From NCBI RefSeq assembly GCF_003931855.1, contig NZ_CP034248.1, positions 124,001 through 188,000 of the forward strand: a stretch of 64,000 nucleotides of DNA, written 5' to 3'. Within the stretch, counting starts at the first letter, position 1. Each line of letters opens with the position of its first letter. The notes beneath the pieces were generated by a model. That model saw only the letters and a program-made list of their open reading frames with translations. It did no database searches and was not told where the DNA came from. Source of the stretch: Paenibacillus lentus. GTDB lineage: Bacteria; Bacillota; Bacilli; Paenibacillales; Paenibacillaceae. Below are positions 26,800-35,988 of the stretch, in pieces. The position numbers and the translations under genes were made by a program.

Positions 26800-27708
26800 A
26801 TGAAAAAAGCATCCATTATTCTCTGCAGTGCACTGCTGCTAGGACTTCTCGCAGGGTGCGGGGCAAAAAATGAGGCTAATACGGCGGAACCTGCCAACAA
26901 TGCTCCTGCTACTGAGAATACCGCCAACAATTCCAACGCCGAAGCTCCTGCTGCAGAAGGCAATTTCCAAGACGGTCTGTACTTCGCACTAGACAAAGAA
27001 GATCCAAAAACCGGCTGGCAATATTTCGTGAAGCTGCAAGTTGAAGGCGGCAAAATTACAGACGTGGAATGGAATGGTACAAATGCAACCGTACCGGTAG
27101 ACAAAGTCACTTACTCCGAGCAAGGCAAGTACGGCATGAAGGAAAAAGGCAACGCACAAGCCGAATGGCATGAGCAAGCTGCTAAAGCTGAGCAATTTTT
27201 GATTGAGAAACAGGACACCAAAGCTGTAACTCTTGACGAAGAAGGCAGAACAGACGCTATTTCCGGCGTATCCATCCATGTGAACGAGTTGTTTGATCTT
27301 GCCGACAAAGCTCTTGCTGCCGGACCAATCGAGCCAGGCCCTTATAAAGACGGCAACTACCATGCTGAAGCTGACAAATTTGCAGAAGGCTCCGGTTGGA
27401 AAGAGACCGTTGATGTTATCGTATCTGCAGGCAACATTGTAAGAGTGAATTTCAGCGGTGTGAATGAAGCTGGCGAGGACAAGAGACAAAACTCCATCGA
27501 CGGTAAATACGCTATGGTAGCTAACGGCGGCGCACAAGCTGAATGGCATGAGCAAGCTGCTAAAGCTGAGCAATACTTGATCGAGAAACAAGATCCTGCT
27601 GCATTAAGCTTCACTGAAGATGGCAAAACAGACGCTATTTCCGGTGTATCCATCAGCTTGAAATCGTATTACGATCTTGCTGCAAAAGCGCTAGAACAAG
27701 CGAAATAA
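26800..27708 (+). CDS. PplA-like lipoprotein with two FMN-binding domains
   Basis: 302 residues from the ATG behind GGAGG. The signal peptide ends LLGLLAGCG (lipobox), followed by an Asn/Ala/Glu-rich linker. Two homologous domains (about 50-170 and 180-300) each end in TDAISGVSI, which resembles the DxxSGA[ST] flavinylation site of NqrC/RnfG/PplA proteins. Covalent FMN would be attached by an ApbE enzyme, and one is encoded at 44357. In Listeria PplA is the surface flavoprotein that passes electrons to outside acceptors. Val replaces the usual Ala in both motifs, leaving Ser as the probable acceptor. The first gene with ndh2, 74 bp apart. Confidence 0.82.
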   Translation: MKKASIILCSALLLGLLAGCGAKNEANTAEPANNAPATENTANNSNAEAPAAEGNFQDGLYFALDKEDPKTGWQYFVKLQVEGGKITDVEWNGTNATVPVDKVTYSEQGKYGMKEKGNAQAEWHEQAAKAEQFLIEKQDTKAVTLDEEGRTDAISGVSIHVNELFDLADKALAAGPIEPGPYKDGNYHAEADKFAEGSGWKETVDVIVSAGNIVRVNFSGVNEAGEDKRQNSIDGKYAMVANGGAQAEWHEQAAKAEQYLIEKQDPAALSFTEDGKTDAISGVSISLKSYYDLAAKALEQAK

Positions 27709-27782
27709 TACTAATTCATTTATATATAAGTTTTATATAGCAACCCAGCCCCATGATTACCAGCTAAAGTAAGAAGGTGAAT

Positions 27783-29666
27783 ATGTTGAAGAAAATAGTC
27801 GTTCTAGGCGGCGGTTACGGTGGTGTCGTCACAACGAAGCACCTAGCCAAATTATTCAAAAAAGATAAAGATGTCGAAATCCAGCTGATTGACAAGGACC
27901 CCTATCATACGCTGTTGACGGAGCTGCATGAAGTCGCGGCGAACCGGGCACCTGAGGAATCAATTCAAATTGAATTGAAGAAGATTTTTGCAGGACAGAA
28001 CGTGGATGTTGTACTGGACTACATCGACAACATTGATTTTAACTCCAAGGAGCTGCGCTCCAAGAAGCACACTTACAAGTACGATTACCTAGTTATCGGT
28101 ACTGGATGTAAGCCAACCTTCTTCGGCATTCCAGGCGCAGAGGAACATGCAATGACCTTATGGTCATACGAAGATGCCGTTAAATTGAAGATACAGGTTC
28201 GACGCATGTTTAGCGAAGCGGCTAAAGAAACAGATCCGGCCATTCGCAAGAAGAAGTTATCCTTCGTCGTTGTCGGAGCGGGCTTTACCGGAGTTGAGCT
28301 CGTTGGTGAGCTGGCAGAGTTCCGTGATGAACTGTGCAAGGAATTCTACATCGATCCGAGTGAGGTGCGCCTCGTCGTAGCGGATATGGCACCGAAGATT
28401 CTGCCGATCCTGCCTGACAAACTGATCGATAAAGCGGTCAAACGACTAAACAAGATGAATGTTGAAATCGTGACAAACGCCAAAATTACCGGGGTAACGA
28501 AGTCAAGCGTTCTGCTTGGAGAGAAAGAGCTTGAGGCAGCTACGATCGTTTGGACGGCTGGTGTCGAAGGCTCCGATCTCGTTGGTAAGCTTGACGTTCA
28601 ACAAGAAGGACGTAAACGCATCGTTACTAACGATAAGCTGCAAAGCGTGGATCACGAGGATGTATACATCGTTGGCGACAATATTTTCTACATCCCGGAA
28701 GGTGAGACCCGCCCTGTTCCGCAAATGGTTGAGAATGCTGAACAAGCCGGCCCAATCATTGCTCATAACATTCATGCCGATGTTAAGGGCAAACCGAAGA
28801 AGTCTTATAAACCAGGCTTCCACGGTACGATGGTATGTATCGGCAGCCGCTATGGTGTAGCGAACGTAGGTTTGCCGAATAAAATGTTCATGGTCAGCGG
28901 ATTCTTCGCGATGTTCTGCAAGCACTTGATCAATATGTACTATTTGTTCACTGTGGCAGGCTTTAACAAGGTCTGGACTTACATGATGCATGAGTTCTTC
29001 CACGTGAATAATAATAGAAGCTTCGTAGGCGGCCATTTCGCCAAACGTTCACCTAACTTCTGGCTTTTACCGCTTCGCATATTCGTAGGCTACAAATGGT
29101 TGCAGGAAGGTCTTGATAAACTGCCTAAGGTGCTTAAGAATCCTTCAGATATCTTCCTGATTCCTGCTGCACCTCAGGCCAAAGGCGATGCAGTATCCGC
29201 AGCAAGTGCAGCGGCGGAAGCCGTAACGTCAACCGTTGATGCTCAAGCGGCTGCATCTGCAGTACAGAGTGCTTCAACCGCAGTTACCGCGCTGCCGGTA
29301 CCTGATTTCATTACAAATACAGTAAATTGGTTTATGAATATCTTCTTCTATACTTCCGATGGCGGATATACCGGACTTGCTTCCGTATTCCAGACCGGAA
29401 TGGTATTTGCAGAAATTATTATCGGTATCTTGCTTATTGCTGGCCTGTTCACAGCAGTATCCTCGATCGTCACCGTTGCACTTGGCATTATGATCTGGTC
29501 CTCCAGTATGGCCTCGAGCGAGATGTTGTGGTACATGACGGCTGGCGTAGCACTGATCGGCGGATCAGGCAGCATGTTTGGTCTTGATTACTACGTACTG
29601 CCTTGGCTTAAGAAACAATGGAGGAGAATACCGCTTGTTCGCAGATGGTATCTCTACACGGATTAA
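27783..29666 (+). CDS. ndh2: Type II NADH dehydrogenase with C-terminal membrane extension (EET type)
   Basis: 627 residues. The first 400 are a typical NDH-2: FAD-binding VVLGGGYGGVVT, second Rossmann FVVVGAGFTGVELVGELAE, and AD-binding VYIVGDNIFY. The remaining 220 add DoxX-like membrane segments (WLLPLRIFVGYKWLQEGLDKL, VFAEIIIGILLIAGLFTAVSSI, MASSEMLWYMTAGVALIGGSG) separated by an Ala-rich linker. Ordinary NDH-2 enzymes are about 400 residues. The fused membrane domain is known for Ndh2 of the Listeria electron transfer locus. It oxidises NADH and reduces a quinone. The ATG at 27783 fits the AAGAAGG site; the GTG two codons earlier does not. Confidence 0.9.
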   Translation: MLKKIVVLGGGYGGVVTTKHLAKLFKKDKDVEIQLIDKDPYHTLLTELHEVAANRAPEESIQIELKKIFAGQNVDVVLDYIDNIDFNSKELRSKKHTYKYDYLVIGTGCKPTFFGIPGAEEHAMTLWSYEDAVKLKIQVRRMFSEAAKETDPAIRKKKLSFVVVGAGFTGVELVGELAEFRDELCKEFYIDPSEVRLVVADMAPKILPILPDKLIDKAVKRLNKMNVEIVTNAKITGVTKSSVLLGEKELEAATIVWTAGVEGSDLVGKLDVQQEGRKRIVTNDKLQSVDHEDVYIVGDNIFYIPEGETRPVPQMVENAEQAGPIIAHNIHADVKGKPKKSYKPGFHGTMVCIGSRYGVANVGLPNKMFMVSGFFAMFCKHLINMYYLFTVAGFNKVWTYMMHEFFHVNNNRSFVGGHFAKRSPNFWLLPLRIFVGYKWLQEGLDKLPKVLKNPSDIFLIPAAPQAKGDAVSAASAAAEAVTSTVDAQAAASAVQSASTAVTALPVPDFITNTVNWFMNIFFYTSDGGYTGLASVFQTGMVFAEIIIGILLIAGLFTAVSSIVTVALGIMIWSSSMASSEMLWYMTAGVALIGGSGSMFGLDYYVLPWLKKQWRRIPLVRRWYLYTD

Positions 29667-29703
29667 GCCTACAACTGCACAATCGTTTTTGATCTCTTTA
29701 CTC

Positions 29704-29742
29704 CAGAGTAATGTGCGGCTGTTGCACATTACTCTGATTTTT
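29704..29742 (+). terminator. Terminator after ndh2
   Basis: CAGAGTAATGTGC and GCACATTACTCTG form a perfect 13-bp stem with a 7-nt loop, followed by ATTTTT. It separates pplA-ndh2 from the prenyl synthase genes, or gives partial read-through. Confidence 0.88.
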
Positions 29743-29834
29743 AACAATGACTATCGTTCGTTAGTGGATATTTAACCGCCAATATCGGTGCGAAATCCCC
29801 TGCAAACCTACTTGCTTGTTAAGGAGTGTTCCTC

Positions 29835-30287
29835 ATGATTACTGCTCTCATTCAAGATGCTTGTCATTTCTTGCAGGGCGAAATATCGCCCGAAACCGGC
29901 ATTACCCTAAATCTGAAGATAGAGGATGCACTGCCTGCAGCTCTCCTTCTCTCAGAATATGATATGACGGCAGAACGGAGAATCCGTCTGCTCTCCATTT
30001 ACATCGCAATCAAGCTCGCCCTCCAGCGTCACCAGGATTGTCACCTTCTGGAACCGGGTGATATGCTCACTCGCAAAGTACTGGATGGCGATTACTTATA
30101 CAGCTTCTACGTGCAGCTCTGCCTGCGCTTTGAAGAGTTCGATCTCCTTACTCATCTAGCTCCACTAGTCAAGCAAATCCAAATCAAACGCGTCGAGGGA
30201 CAGCCTGACGACGAACGTCTCGCTAAAGGCTTCGAAGTGTTCCTTCGTCTGGAGCACAATCGAAATCATGCCCGCCAGGCGATTTAG
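29835..30287 (+). CDS. HepS-like small subunit of long-chain prenyl diphosphate synthase
   Basis: About 150 residues from the ATG behind AAGGAG (8-nt spacing). It is helical, with the local pattern VLDGDYLYSFYVQLCLR and LLTHLAPLVKQIQIKR, which resembles VLAGDYFSGLYYSLLSE in Bacillus HepS (component I of heptaprenyl diphosphate synthase). The similarity is weak elsewhere and the protein is shorter than HepS (about 250). The next gene encodes the catalytic component II, which supports the reading. Component I sets product chain length with component II. Confidence 0.65.
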   Translation: MITALIQDACHFLQGEISPETGITLNLKIEDALPAALLLSEYDMTAERRIRLLSIYIAIKLALQRHQDCHLLEPGDMLTRKVLDGDYLYSFYVQLCLRFEEFDLLTHLAPLVKQIQIKRVEGQPDDERLAKGFEVFLRLEHNRNHARQAI

Positions 30288-30390
30288 ATTTAACAAAATA
30301 AACTGAATAAACGCTTGCACCAATATAGATGTGTGGCTAAAAAAAACTTTTGAATGAACACCTGCACTTCAATTCGAGGAGGGGAACATC

Positions 30391-31371
30391 ATGAAGATAA
30401 ATGAACAGCTTGGCATCTCCCTTAGAACAGTAGACAAAGAAATTGAGAACATAGTCAAATTCGACAAGGATGTCCCCCGCTCCTCGGATCTTGCCCAAAG
30501 CATTATTGGGCTTATTCGCTCAGGAGGAAAACGAGTTCGCCCATTGATGGTGATCGTGGGGAGCCGCTTCGGCCCTGCGCCTGATGAACGCAAAGTATGG
30601 CGCCTGGCTGCGGCCGCTGAATTCATTCATGCTGCTTCCTTAATCCATGATGACGTCATCGACGATTCGCCCGTTCGCCGAGGAGACAAAGCCATGCACA
30701 TCAAGCTTGGCGTAAACCGTGCCATCCACGTCGGCAATTACATGTCGGCGCGGGTCATTGAATTAATCTCTGTCTATTCTGCCGACCGCGAGCGATATGT
30801 GTACGATCTCTCCTCCTTAGTGACAACGCAATTATGCCTGGGAGAATATCAGCAGTTATCCCATTTATTCGATTATGACGTGACGATTGAACAATATTTA
30901 GAGAAGTCCAGAAACAAAACCGCCCAGCTTATTGCAGCCTGCCTGCGAATCGGAGCGCTGTCAGCAGAAGCCGACGAAGAGACAGCTGACCAGCTATACA
31001 ATTTCGGGGAAAAACTGGGCATGGCATTTCAAATTCGTGATGATATCCTGGATTTTACCCAATCCTCGGAGAAGCTCGGCAAGCCTGCTGGAAGCGATCT
31101 GCGCAGCGGTCAAGTAACGCTTCCCGTCCTATTCGCGCTACAGGATGAGGCGCTTGCTCCTAAGATCAGAGCGGTGAACGAGCACACGCCAGCCGAATAT
31201 ACCGATGAAATTATCGCAGCAATCCAGAACAGCGATGCGCTGGAGAAAACCGAAGCGTTAAGCCAGCAATATTTAACCGAGGCTCAGCAAATTATTGATC
31301 GCTTAAGCCATTATCCGGCTCATCGCGACTTAAAGGTACTACTCAAATTCTTCAGCGGACGGGAGAATTAG
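30391..31371 (+). CDS. Long-chain polyprenyl diphosphate synthase, catalytic component (HepT/DmkB-like)
   Basis: 326 residues of the trans-isoprenyl synthase family. The first Asp-rich motif is LIHDDVIDDSPVRRG and the second FQIRDDILDF. GGKRVRPL binds the substrate. It makes the long prenyl tail of menaquinone or demethylmenaquinone from FPP and IPP. GAGGAGGGG precedes the ATG. In Listeria a homologue (DmkB) sits in the electron transfer locus and serves a separate quinone pool. A general menaquinone role is the alternative. Confidence 0.9.
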   Translation: MKINEQLGISLRTVDKEIENIVKFDKDVPRSSDLAQSIIGLIRSGGKRVRPLMVIVGSRFGPAPDERKVWRLAAAAEFIHAASLIHDDVIDDSPVRRGDKAMHIKLGVNRAIHVGNYMSARVIELISVYSADRERYVYDLSSLVTTQLCLGEYQQLSHLFDYDVTIEQYLEKSRNKTAQLIAACLRIGALSAEADEETADQLYNFGEKLGMAFQIRDDILDFTQSSEKLGKPAGSDLRSGQVTLPVLFALQDEALAPKIRAVNEHTPAEYTDEIIAAIQNSDALEKTEALSQQYLTEAQQIIDRLSHYPAHRDLKVLLKFFSGREN

Positions 31372-31398
31372 AAGCTGTTAAAAATGTTCATATCCAAT

Positions 31399-31472
31399 AG
31401 ACACCTCTTGTTCTGAATGTAGCGGAAGCATCAGCCTCTCGCTGCATCAAACCAATGAGGTGTCTTCTTTTT
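31399..31472 (+). terminator. Terminator after the prenyl synthase gene
   Basis: AGACACCTC pairs with GAGGTGTCT across a 49-nt loop, followed by TCTTTTT. Inner pairing between AGCGG.. and ..CGCT is possible. Confidence 0.7.
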
Positions 31473-31488
31473 CTAAATGAAGAAAAAT

Positions 31489-31527
31489 TTAACGGTGCAT
31501 TAACCCCGCGTTGACGTTCTGTTAATC
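31489..31527 (+). promoter_or_regulatory. PhoP box upstream of ugpAEB
   Basis: Four hexamers TTAACG, TTAACC, TTGACG and TTAATC begin at 31489, 31500, 31511 and 31522, an exact 11-bp period. That is the layout of Bacillus Pho boxes (TTAACA-like hexamers with 5-bp spacers). It lies 100 bp before the first permease gene and predicts induction on phosphate starvation. Confidence 0.75.
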
Positions 31528-31626
31528 CCCTCCATCTAAACTAGGATTGATCTTTGTTCACTAGCTCCGCTAGAGTTCCTCGATCGCTTGATACAGTAGG
31601 TTCATCTTCCAAGGAGGGAATCATCC

Positions 31627-32583
31627 ATGAACACCACGGTCAGAAACGCACCGGCCTCAGCTGCAGTCACGACTTCCTCATACAAAATCGTACATAAGAG
31701 AGGGTTGACCGCAAGCTTCAAGGAGCATATGCTGGCCTACCTTTTTCTCGCCCCGTCTATCGTGCTATTCGGTCTATTCCTCCTCTATCCTCTGATCAAA
31801 TCGGTATATCTCAGCTTCTTTCTGACAGACCCGCGCGGCAATATTGCGGCTTACGTCGGACTGGACAATTTCAAGCAGCTCCTGGGCTCCTCCCAATTCT
31901 GGAACAGTCTCGCTGTTACCGGCAAATTCGTGCTGCTTACCGTTCCGGGCGGACTTCTCCTCGGCTTGATCATGGCCGCATTCGCTCATTCTCGATTAAA
32001 GGGGATACGGCTGTTTCAGTTTATTTTTTCCCTTCCCCTCGCCCTTTCGGTTAGTACGTCAGCGGTGATCTGGATGATGCTATTCCATCCGACACTGGGC
32101 ATGTTCAACTATTTTCTAGATTTAGCGGGGCTTCCCGCCATACAATGGCTAACCGATTCACGCTGGGCGCTCATATCGATATCAATCATGACCGTGTGGA
32201 TGAACTCCGGGTTTAACTTCATCGTGCTGCTCAGCGGCCTGCAAGGAATTCCTGAGGATATGTATGACAGCGCCAAAGTGGATGGGGCAGGACCGTTCCG
32301 CACGTTCATCCGCATCATTCTGCCGCTGCTATCGCCTACGCTGTTCTTCCTGCTTATCGTATCTGTTATCGGCTCATTTCAAGCGTTCGGGCAAATGCAC
32401 ATTTTGACCAAGGGCGGTCCAGCAGGCTCAACCGAAGTATTTGTCTATTCCATTTATAAGGAAGCCTTCGTGAATTACCAGTTTGGCACGGGCAGCGCCA
32501 TGGCCCTCGTCCTGTTTCTGCTCATTCTGATTCTGACGCTTATTCAATTCACCATTTTGGAAAAGAAGGTGCACTATCAATGA
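31627..32583 (+). CDS. ugpA: ABC sugar-type permease, UgpA-like
   Basis: 318 residues with six spans. The MalF/UgpA pattern shows AYLFLAPSIVLFGLFLLYPLI near the start and the EAA loop DMYDSAKVDGAGPFRTFIRIILPLL. A long cytoplasmic N-terminus precedes span 1. AAGGAGGGAAT precedes the ATG. With UgpE and UgpB it forms an importer, probably for sn-glycerol-3-phosphate. Its stop overlaps ugpE by 4 bp. No ATPase gene is nearby, so a shared UgpC/MsmX-type ATPase is expected. Confidence 0.88.
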   Translation: MNTTVRNAPASAAVTTSSYKIVHKRGLTASFKEHMLAYLFLAPSIVLFGLFLLYPLIKSVYLSFFLTDPRGNIAAYVGLDNFKQLLGSSQFWNSLAVTGKFVLLTVPGGLLLGLIMAAFAHSRLKGIRLFQFIFSLPLALSVSTSAVIWMMLFHPTLGMFNYFLDLAGLPAIQWLTDSRWALISISIMTVWMNSGFNFIVLLSGLQGIPEDMYDSAKVDGAGPFRTFIRIILPLLSPTLFFLLIVSVIGSFQAFGQMHILTKGGPAGSTEVFVYSIYKEAFVNYQFGTGSAMALVLFLLILILTLIQFTILEKKVHYQ

Positions 32584-33407
32584 CGTTATCCCGCCCCCTT
32601 CGCCACGGCGCTGTATACTTCGTCCTGTGCTTACTGTCCTTATTCATCCTATACCCGCTTCTCTACACCTTCCTCTCCGTATTTATGACGCCGGAAGAGA
32701 CGAGCCAATTCCCCCCCGCTCTCTTCCCGTCCAGCTTGTATTTAGGTAGCCTTGAGGCGGTCATCCAGCTCATCCCTGTGTTTCGCTTCATCGCTAACAG
32801 CTTCATCGTCTCCACGCTCGTCATGGTCGGACAACTCGTGACGGCGAGCCTGGCCGCATATGCTTTTGCTTTTATTGCTTTTCGCGGCAAGGCGTTCTGG
32901 TTTGCGGTCTTTTTGTCAACGATGATGATTCCTTGGGAAGTGACGATGATCCCTAACTTCCTCCTTATCAAATCATGGAACTGGCTGGACTCTTATCCGG
33001 GACTCGTCCTCCCCTTCCTCGCCTCTGCCTTTGGCGTATTCCTGCTGCGGCAATTCTTTCTGCAATTGCCCCGGGAGCTGTTTGAAGCAGCGCGAATGGA
33101 CGGCTGCGGTCATCTACGCTATTTCGCGGGCATCGTTCTGCCGTTGGCCAGGCCCGGTCTTGCCACGCTTGCTGTGTATGTGTTCCTGAATACCTGGAAT
33201 ATGTATTTATGGCCGCTGCTCATTACGAATACCGCGAATATGCGCACCGTACAAATCGGGATCAGCATGCTGCAATTCGAGGAAATGACGGCCTGGAACA
33301 TCGTTCTTGCCGGAGTCGCGCTCGTACTGCTTCCTTCGCTCATCCTCATTGTTCTTGGGCTTAAACAGCTCGTGCGCGGATTAACTGCAGGGGCCATCAA
33401 GGGCTAG
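32580..33407 (+). CDS. ugpE: ABC sugar-type permease, UgpE-like
   Basis: 275 residues and six spans of the MalG/UgpE family. The EAA loop reads LFEAARMDGCGHLRYFAGIVLPL. LYTFLSVFMTPEETSQFPPALFP is the usual periplasmic-side start. It begins within the last codon of ugpA (ATGA overlap). Confidence 0.88.
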   Translation: MTLSRPLRHGAVYFVLCLLSLFILYPLLYTFLSVFMTPEETSQFPPALFPSSLYLGSLEAVIQLIPVFRFIANSFIVSTLVMVGQLVTASLAAYAFAFIAFRGKAFWFAVFLSTMMIPWEVTMIPNFLLIKSWNWLDSYPGLVLPFLASAFGVFLLRQFFLQLPRELFEAARMDGCGHLRYFAGIVLPLARPGLATLAVYVFLNTWNMYLWPLLITNTANMRTVQIGISMLQFEEMTAWNIVLAGVALVLLPSLILIVLGLKQLVRGLTAGAIKG

Positions 33408-33537
33408 CCCCCTAGGAAATAAATTTATAGGTATCTGCCTAAAGGCACTACCGCTACGCCCCAGGATGACAGGATCAGCAACTCCCGTCCACCGACGGAT
33501 AAAATAAAGGATTAGATCAAAAGGGAGAGAAAAAACA

Positions 33538-34947
33538 ATGAAACCGTTCAAGCTTAAACACTCATTATTGCTCGCTACGATTTTGCTTCTATCCATGCTC
33601 ATATCTGCCTGCGGAGCAGCAGGCGGCGGCTCGGGAGCAACGGCCGACGGGGAAGCCCCGGCAAACAACTCATCGACTTCTAGCAATGCGAAAAATGGAG
33701 ATTCCGCACCCGAAGACAAAACCAAAGTCGTGTGGTGGCATTCCATGGGCGGCGAGTTGGGCACAGCCACGGATCAACTCGTAGCCGACTTCAACGCTTC
33801 CCAGGACAAAGTGGAAGTAGAAGCGATTTTCCAAGGAACCTATGACGAAAGCTTGAATAAAATGAAAGCTTCTATGGATTCCAAATCCGGCCCGTCTCTC
33901 ATTCAGGTGTACGAAATCGGCTCTCGCTTCATGATTGACTCAGGAGCAATTACTCCGGTACAGCAGTTTATCGATGAAGAAAACTATGATCTCGGCCAAT
34001 TAGAAGAGAACATCATGAATTACTATACTTTTGAAGGCAAGCAGTACTCCATGCCCTTCAATACGTCGAACCCGATTCTCTATTACAATAAGGACTTGTT
34101 CAAAGCCGCAGGTCTTGACCCGGACAAAGCTCCGGCAACCTATGAAGAGCTGAAGAAAGCAGCTGAAACGCTGAGCAAAAGCGGAGCACCGGCCTCCTTT
34201 GCCATTTACGGCTGGTTTATGGAGCAGTTCTTTGCCAACCAAGGCGCAGAATATGTCGACAATGGTAACGGTCGTACCGCCCCGGCAACCCAATCCTTGT
34301 TGAACACGGAGGCAGGCGTTAATACGCTGGAATGGTGGAAAAGCCTCATCGATAGCCAGGCTGCAATCAACCTGGGGCGTAAAACCGATGACACGAAGAA
34401 AGCCTTTGTCGCCGGACAGGTCAGCATGACGCTGGACTCCACGGCGGGACTCCGGGGGATCGTAGACAGTGTTGGCGATAAATTCGAGGTCGGTACCGCG
34501 TTTCTCCCTAACCCCGAAGGCGCCTCTGACGGTGGCGTCATTATCGGCGGAGCAAGCCTCTGGATTCTCAACAATAAACCGGAAGCGGAGCAAAAGGCGG
34601 CCTGGGAGTTCATTAAGTTCCTTGCCGAGCCGCAAACGCAAGCGAAATGGCATATTTCCACCGGATATTTCCCTATTACGAAGAAGGCTTATGACGAGCA
34701 AATCGTCCAGGATAATTTGACGAAATATCCGCAGTTCCAAACGGCCGTCGATCAGCTGCATGCCAGCAAGCCTAGCCTGGCAACGCAGGGAGCCGTAATG
34801 GGCGTGTTCCCGGAAGCCCGCCAAATCGTGGAGAGTGCGATCGAAGAAGCGCTAGGCGGCAGCAAGTCCGCCAAGCAGGCGCTGGACGATGCCGCCAAAT
34901 CGATTACGGATAAAATTGGCAACTATAATAGAACAGTGCAAAAGTGA
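33538..34947 (+). CDS. ugpB: ABC transporter substrate-binding lipoprotein, UgpB-like
   Basis: 469 residues. The lipoprotein signal ends MLISACGAAGGG, followed by a Gly/Ala/Ser linker. The binding domain has VVWWHSMGGELG, YNKDLFKAAGLDPDKAPATYEEL and WHISTGYFPITKKAYDE, close to UgpB of glycerol-3-phosphate importers (WWHSMxG and GYxPVTxxAY). AAAGGGAGAG precedes the ATG. The Pho box upstream agrees with phosphate-ester uptake. Confidence 0.88.
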   Translation: MKPFKLKHSLLLATILLLSMLISACGAAGGGSGATADGEAPANNSSTSSNAKNGDSAPEDKTKVVWWHSMGGELGTATDQLVADFNASQDKVEVEAIFQGTYDESLNKMKASMDSKSGPSLIQVYEIGSRFMIDSGAITPVQQFIDEENYDLGQLEENIMNYYTFEGKQYSMPFNTSNPILYYNKDLFKAAGLDPDKAPATYEELKKAAETLSKSGAPASFAIYGWFMEQFFANQGAEYVDNGNGRTAPATQSLLNTEAGVNTLEWWKSLIDSQAAINLGRKTDDTKKAFVAGQVSMTLDSTAGLRGIVDSVGDKFEVGTAFLPNPEGASDGGVIIGGASLWILNNKPEAEQKAAWEFIKFLAEPQTQAKWHISTGYFPITKKAYDEQIVQDNLTKYPQFQTAVDQLHASKPSLATQGAVMGVFPEARQIVESAIEEALGGSKSAKQALDDAAKSITDKIGNYNRTVQK

Positions 34948-34960
34948 CGGAATGCAATGA

Positions 34961-34997
34961 AGCTCCCCTCCACAGACGTGGAAGGGAGCTGTTTTTT
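34961..34997 (+). terminator. Terminator after ugpB
   Basis: AGCTCCC-CTCCAC and GTGGA-AGGGAGCT form a stem with an AGAC loop, followed by GTTTTTT. Confidence 0.9.
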
Positions 34998-35024
34998 GCG
35001 CTAAACTAGGACATTTTATATTAA

Positions 35025-35897
35025 TTACTTCATATAGAAATCAATTAACGTCGTAAATAAAATAACCATACTGATGACCTGATTGAGATTGTAGGACGCA
35101 ATCTTCATGACCTGCCGGTTGCCCGGTTTAATGATGCGATGCTCCGTGAGCAGTAGAATGACAGCCATCCCGATCCCTGCTCCATAAATCCAGCCGAGCC
35201 CCCGTATAGGAATGAGCGCAAGCAGCAGAATAACCATCCATAGATGGAGGACAGCGGCAATGCGTAAACCATTTTTCAAGCCAAAATAGCTTGGAATCGA
35301 CCATAGTCCGTGGCTACGATCGAATTCGATGTCCTGCGAGCCATAGATAATGTCAAAGCCAGCAATCCACAGCATCACGATCGTCCCCAGCACAAAGGGC
35401 GTGAACGCAAACTTGCCGGTAACGGCGAACCAGGCGCCAATCGGTGCGGAAGCAATCGTAAACCCTAAATACAAATGACTTAAGTATGTAAATCGTTTCG
35501 TATAGGAATATGACGAGATCAGAAAGATTGCCACAGGCGACAGCAGAAAGCACAGCGGATTCAGCATCGCCGAGGCAGCGATAAAGATGCCATAATTAAC
35601 GATTACGAACACCAGCACTTCTTTCGATTCCAGCAGCTTTTGCGGCAAATGGCGATGCGCGGTACGCGGATTCTGGGCATCGTATACCCGATCCACAACG
35701 CGATTAAAGGCATTGGCCCCATTGCGCGCACCTACAAGGGCAATCAGCCCCCAAATCATCACATGGGCGGACGGCAAGCCATTCGCTGCCCATACCATCG
35801 AAATAATCGCAAAGGGCAGCGAAAATAAGGTATGGGAGAACATGACTAACTCACTATACAGCTTGATTTTAGTCCCGACTTTGCGGGCGTATTCCAT
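35025..35897 (-). CDS. UbiA-family prenyltransferase (quinone headgroup; MqnP/DmkA candidate)
   Basis: About 290 residues and eight to nine spans. The two Asp-rich sites are NRVVDRVYD (NxxxDxxxD) and YGSQDIEFDR. The sequence type (HTLFSLPFAIISMVWAANG, RNGANAFNRVVDRVYDAQNP) is that of the 4-hydroxybenzoate polyprenyltransferase-like group, which includes MqnP. It would join the prenyl tail to an aromatic quinone precursor in the membrane. Near an electron transfer locus it may fill the DmkA role, although Listeria DmkA is MenA-like. The ATG at 35897 follows GAGGAG with 10-nt spacing. Confidence 0.85.
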   Translation of the reverse strand: MEYARKVGTKIKLYSELVMFSHTLFSLPFAIISMVWAANGLPSAHVMIWGLIALVGARNGANAFNRVVDRVYDAQNPRTAHRHLPQKLLESKEVLVFVIVNYGIFIAASAMLNPLCFLLSPVAIFLISSYSYTKRFTYLSHLYLGFTIASAPIGAWFAVTGKFAFTPFVLGTIVMLWIAGFDIIYGSQDIEFDRSHGLWSIPSYFGLKNGLRIAAVLHLWMVILLLALIPIRGLGWIYGAGIGMAVILLLTEHRIIKPGNRQVMKIASYNLNQVISMVILFTTLIDFYMK

Positions 35898-35988
35898 AGT
35901 ATCCACACTCCTCGATGCATTGCACATTAGCGAAGCTTACTAGTTGACTGCGAAATTCCGTTACAGGATCTGACCGCTTGCGGACGCC

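Noticed and set aside
26989-27591. 200-residue minus-strand frame opposite the PplA-like gene
   Set aside because: It is antisense to a lipoprotein with intact signal and domains; its apparent repeats only mirror the twin domains.
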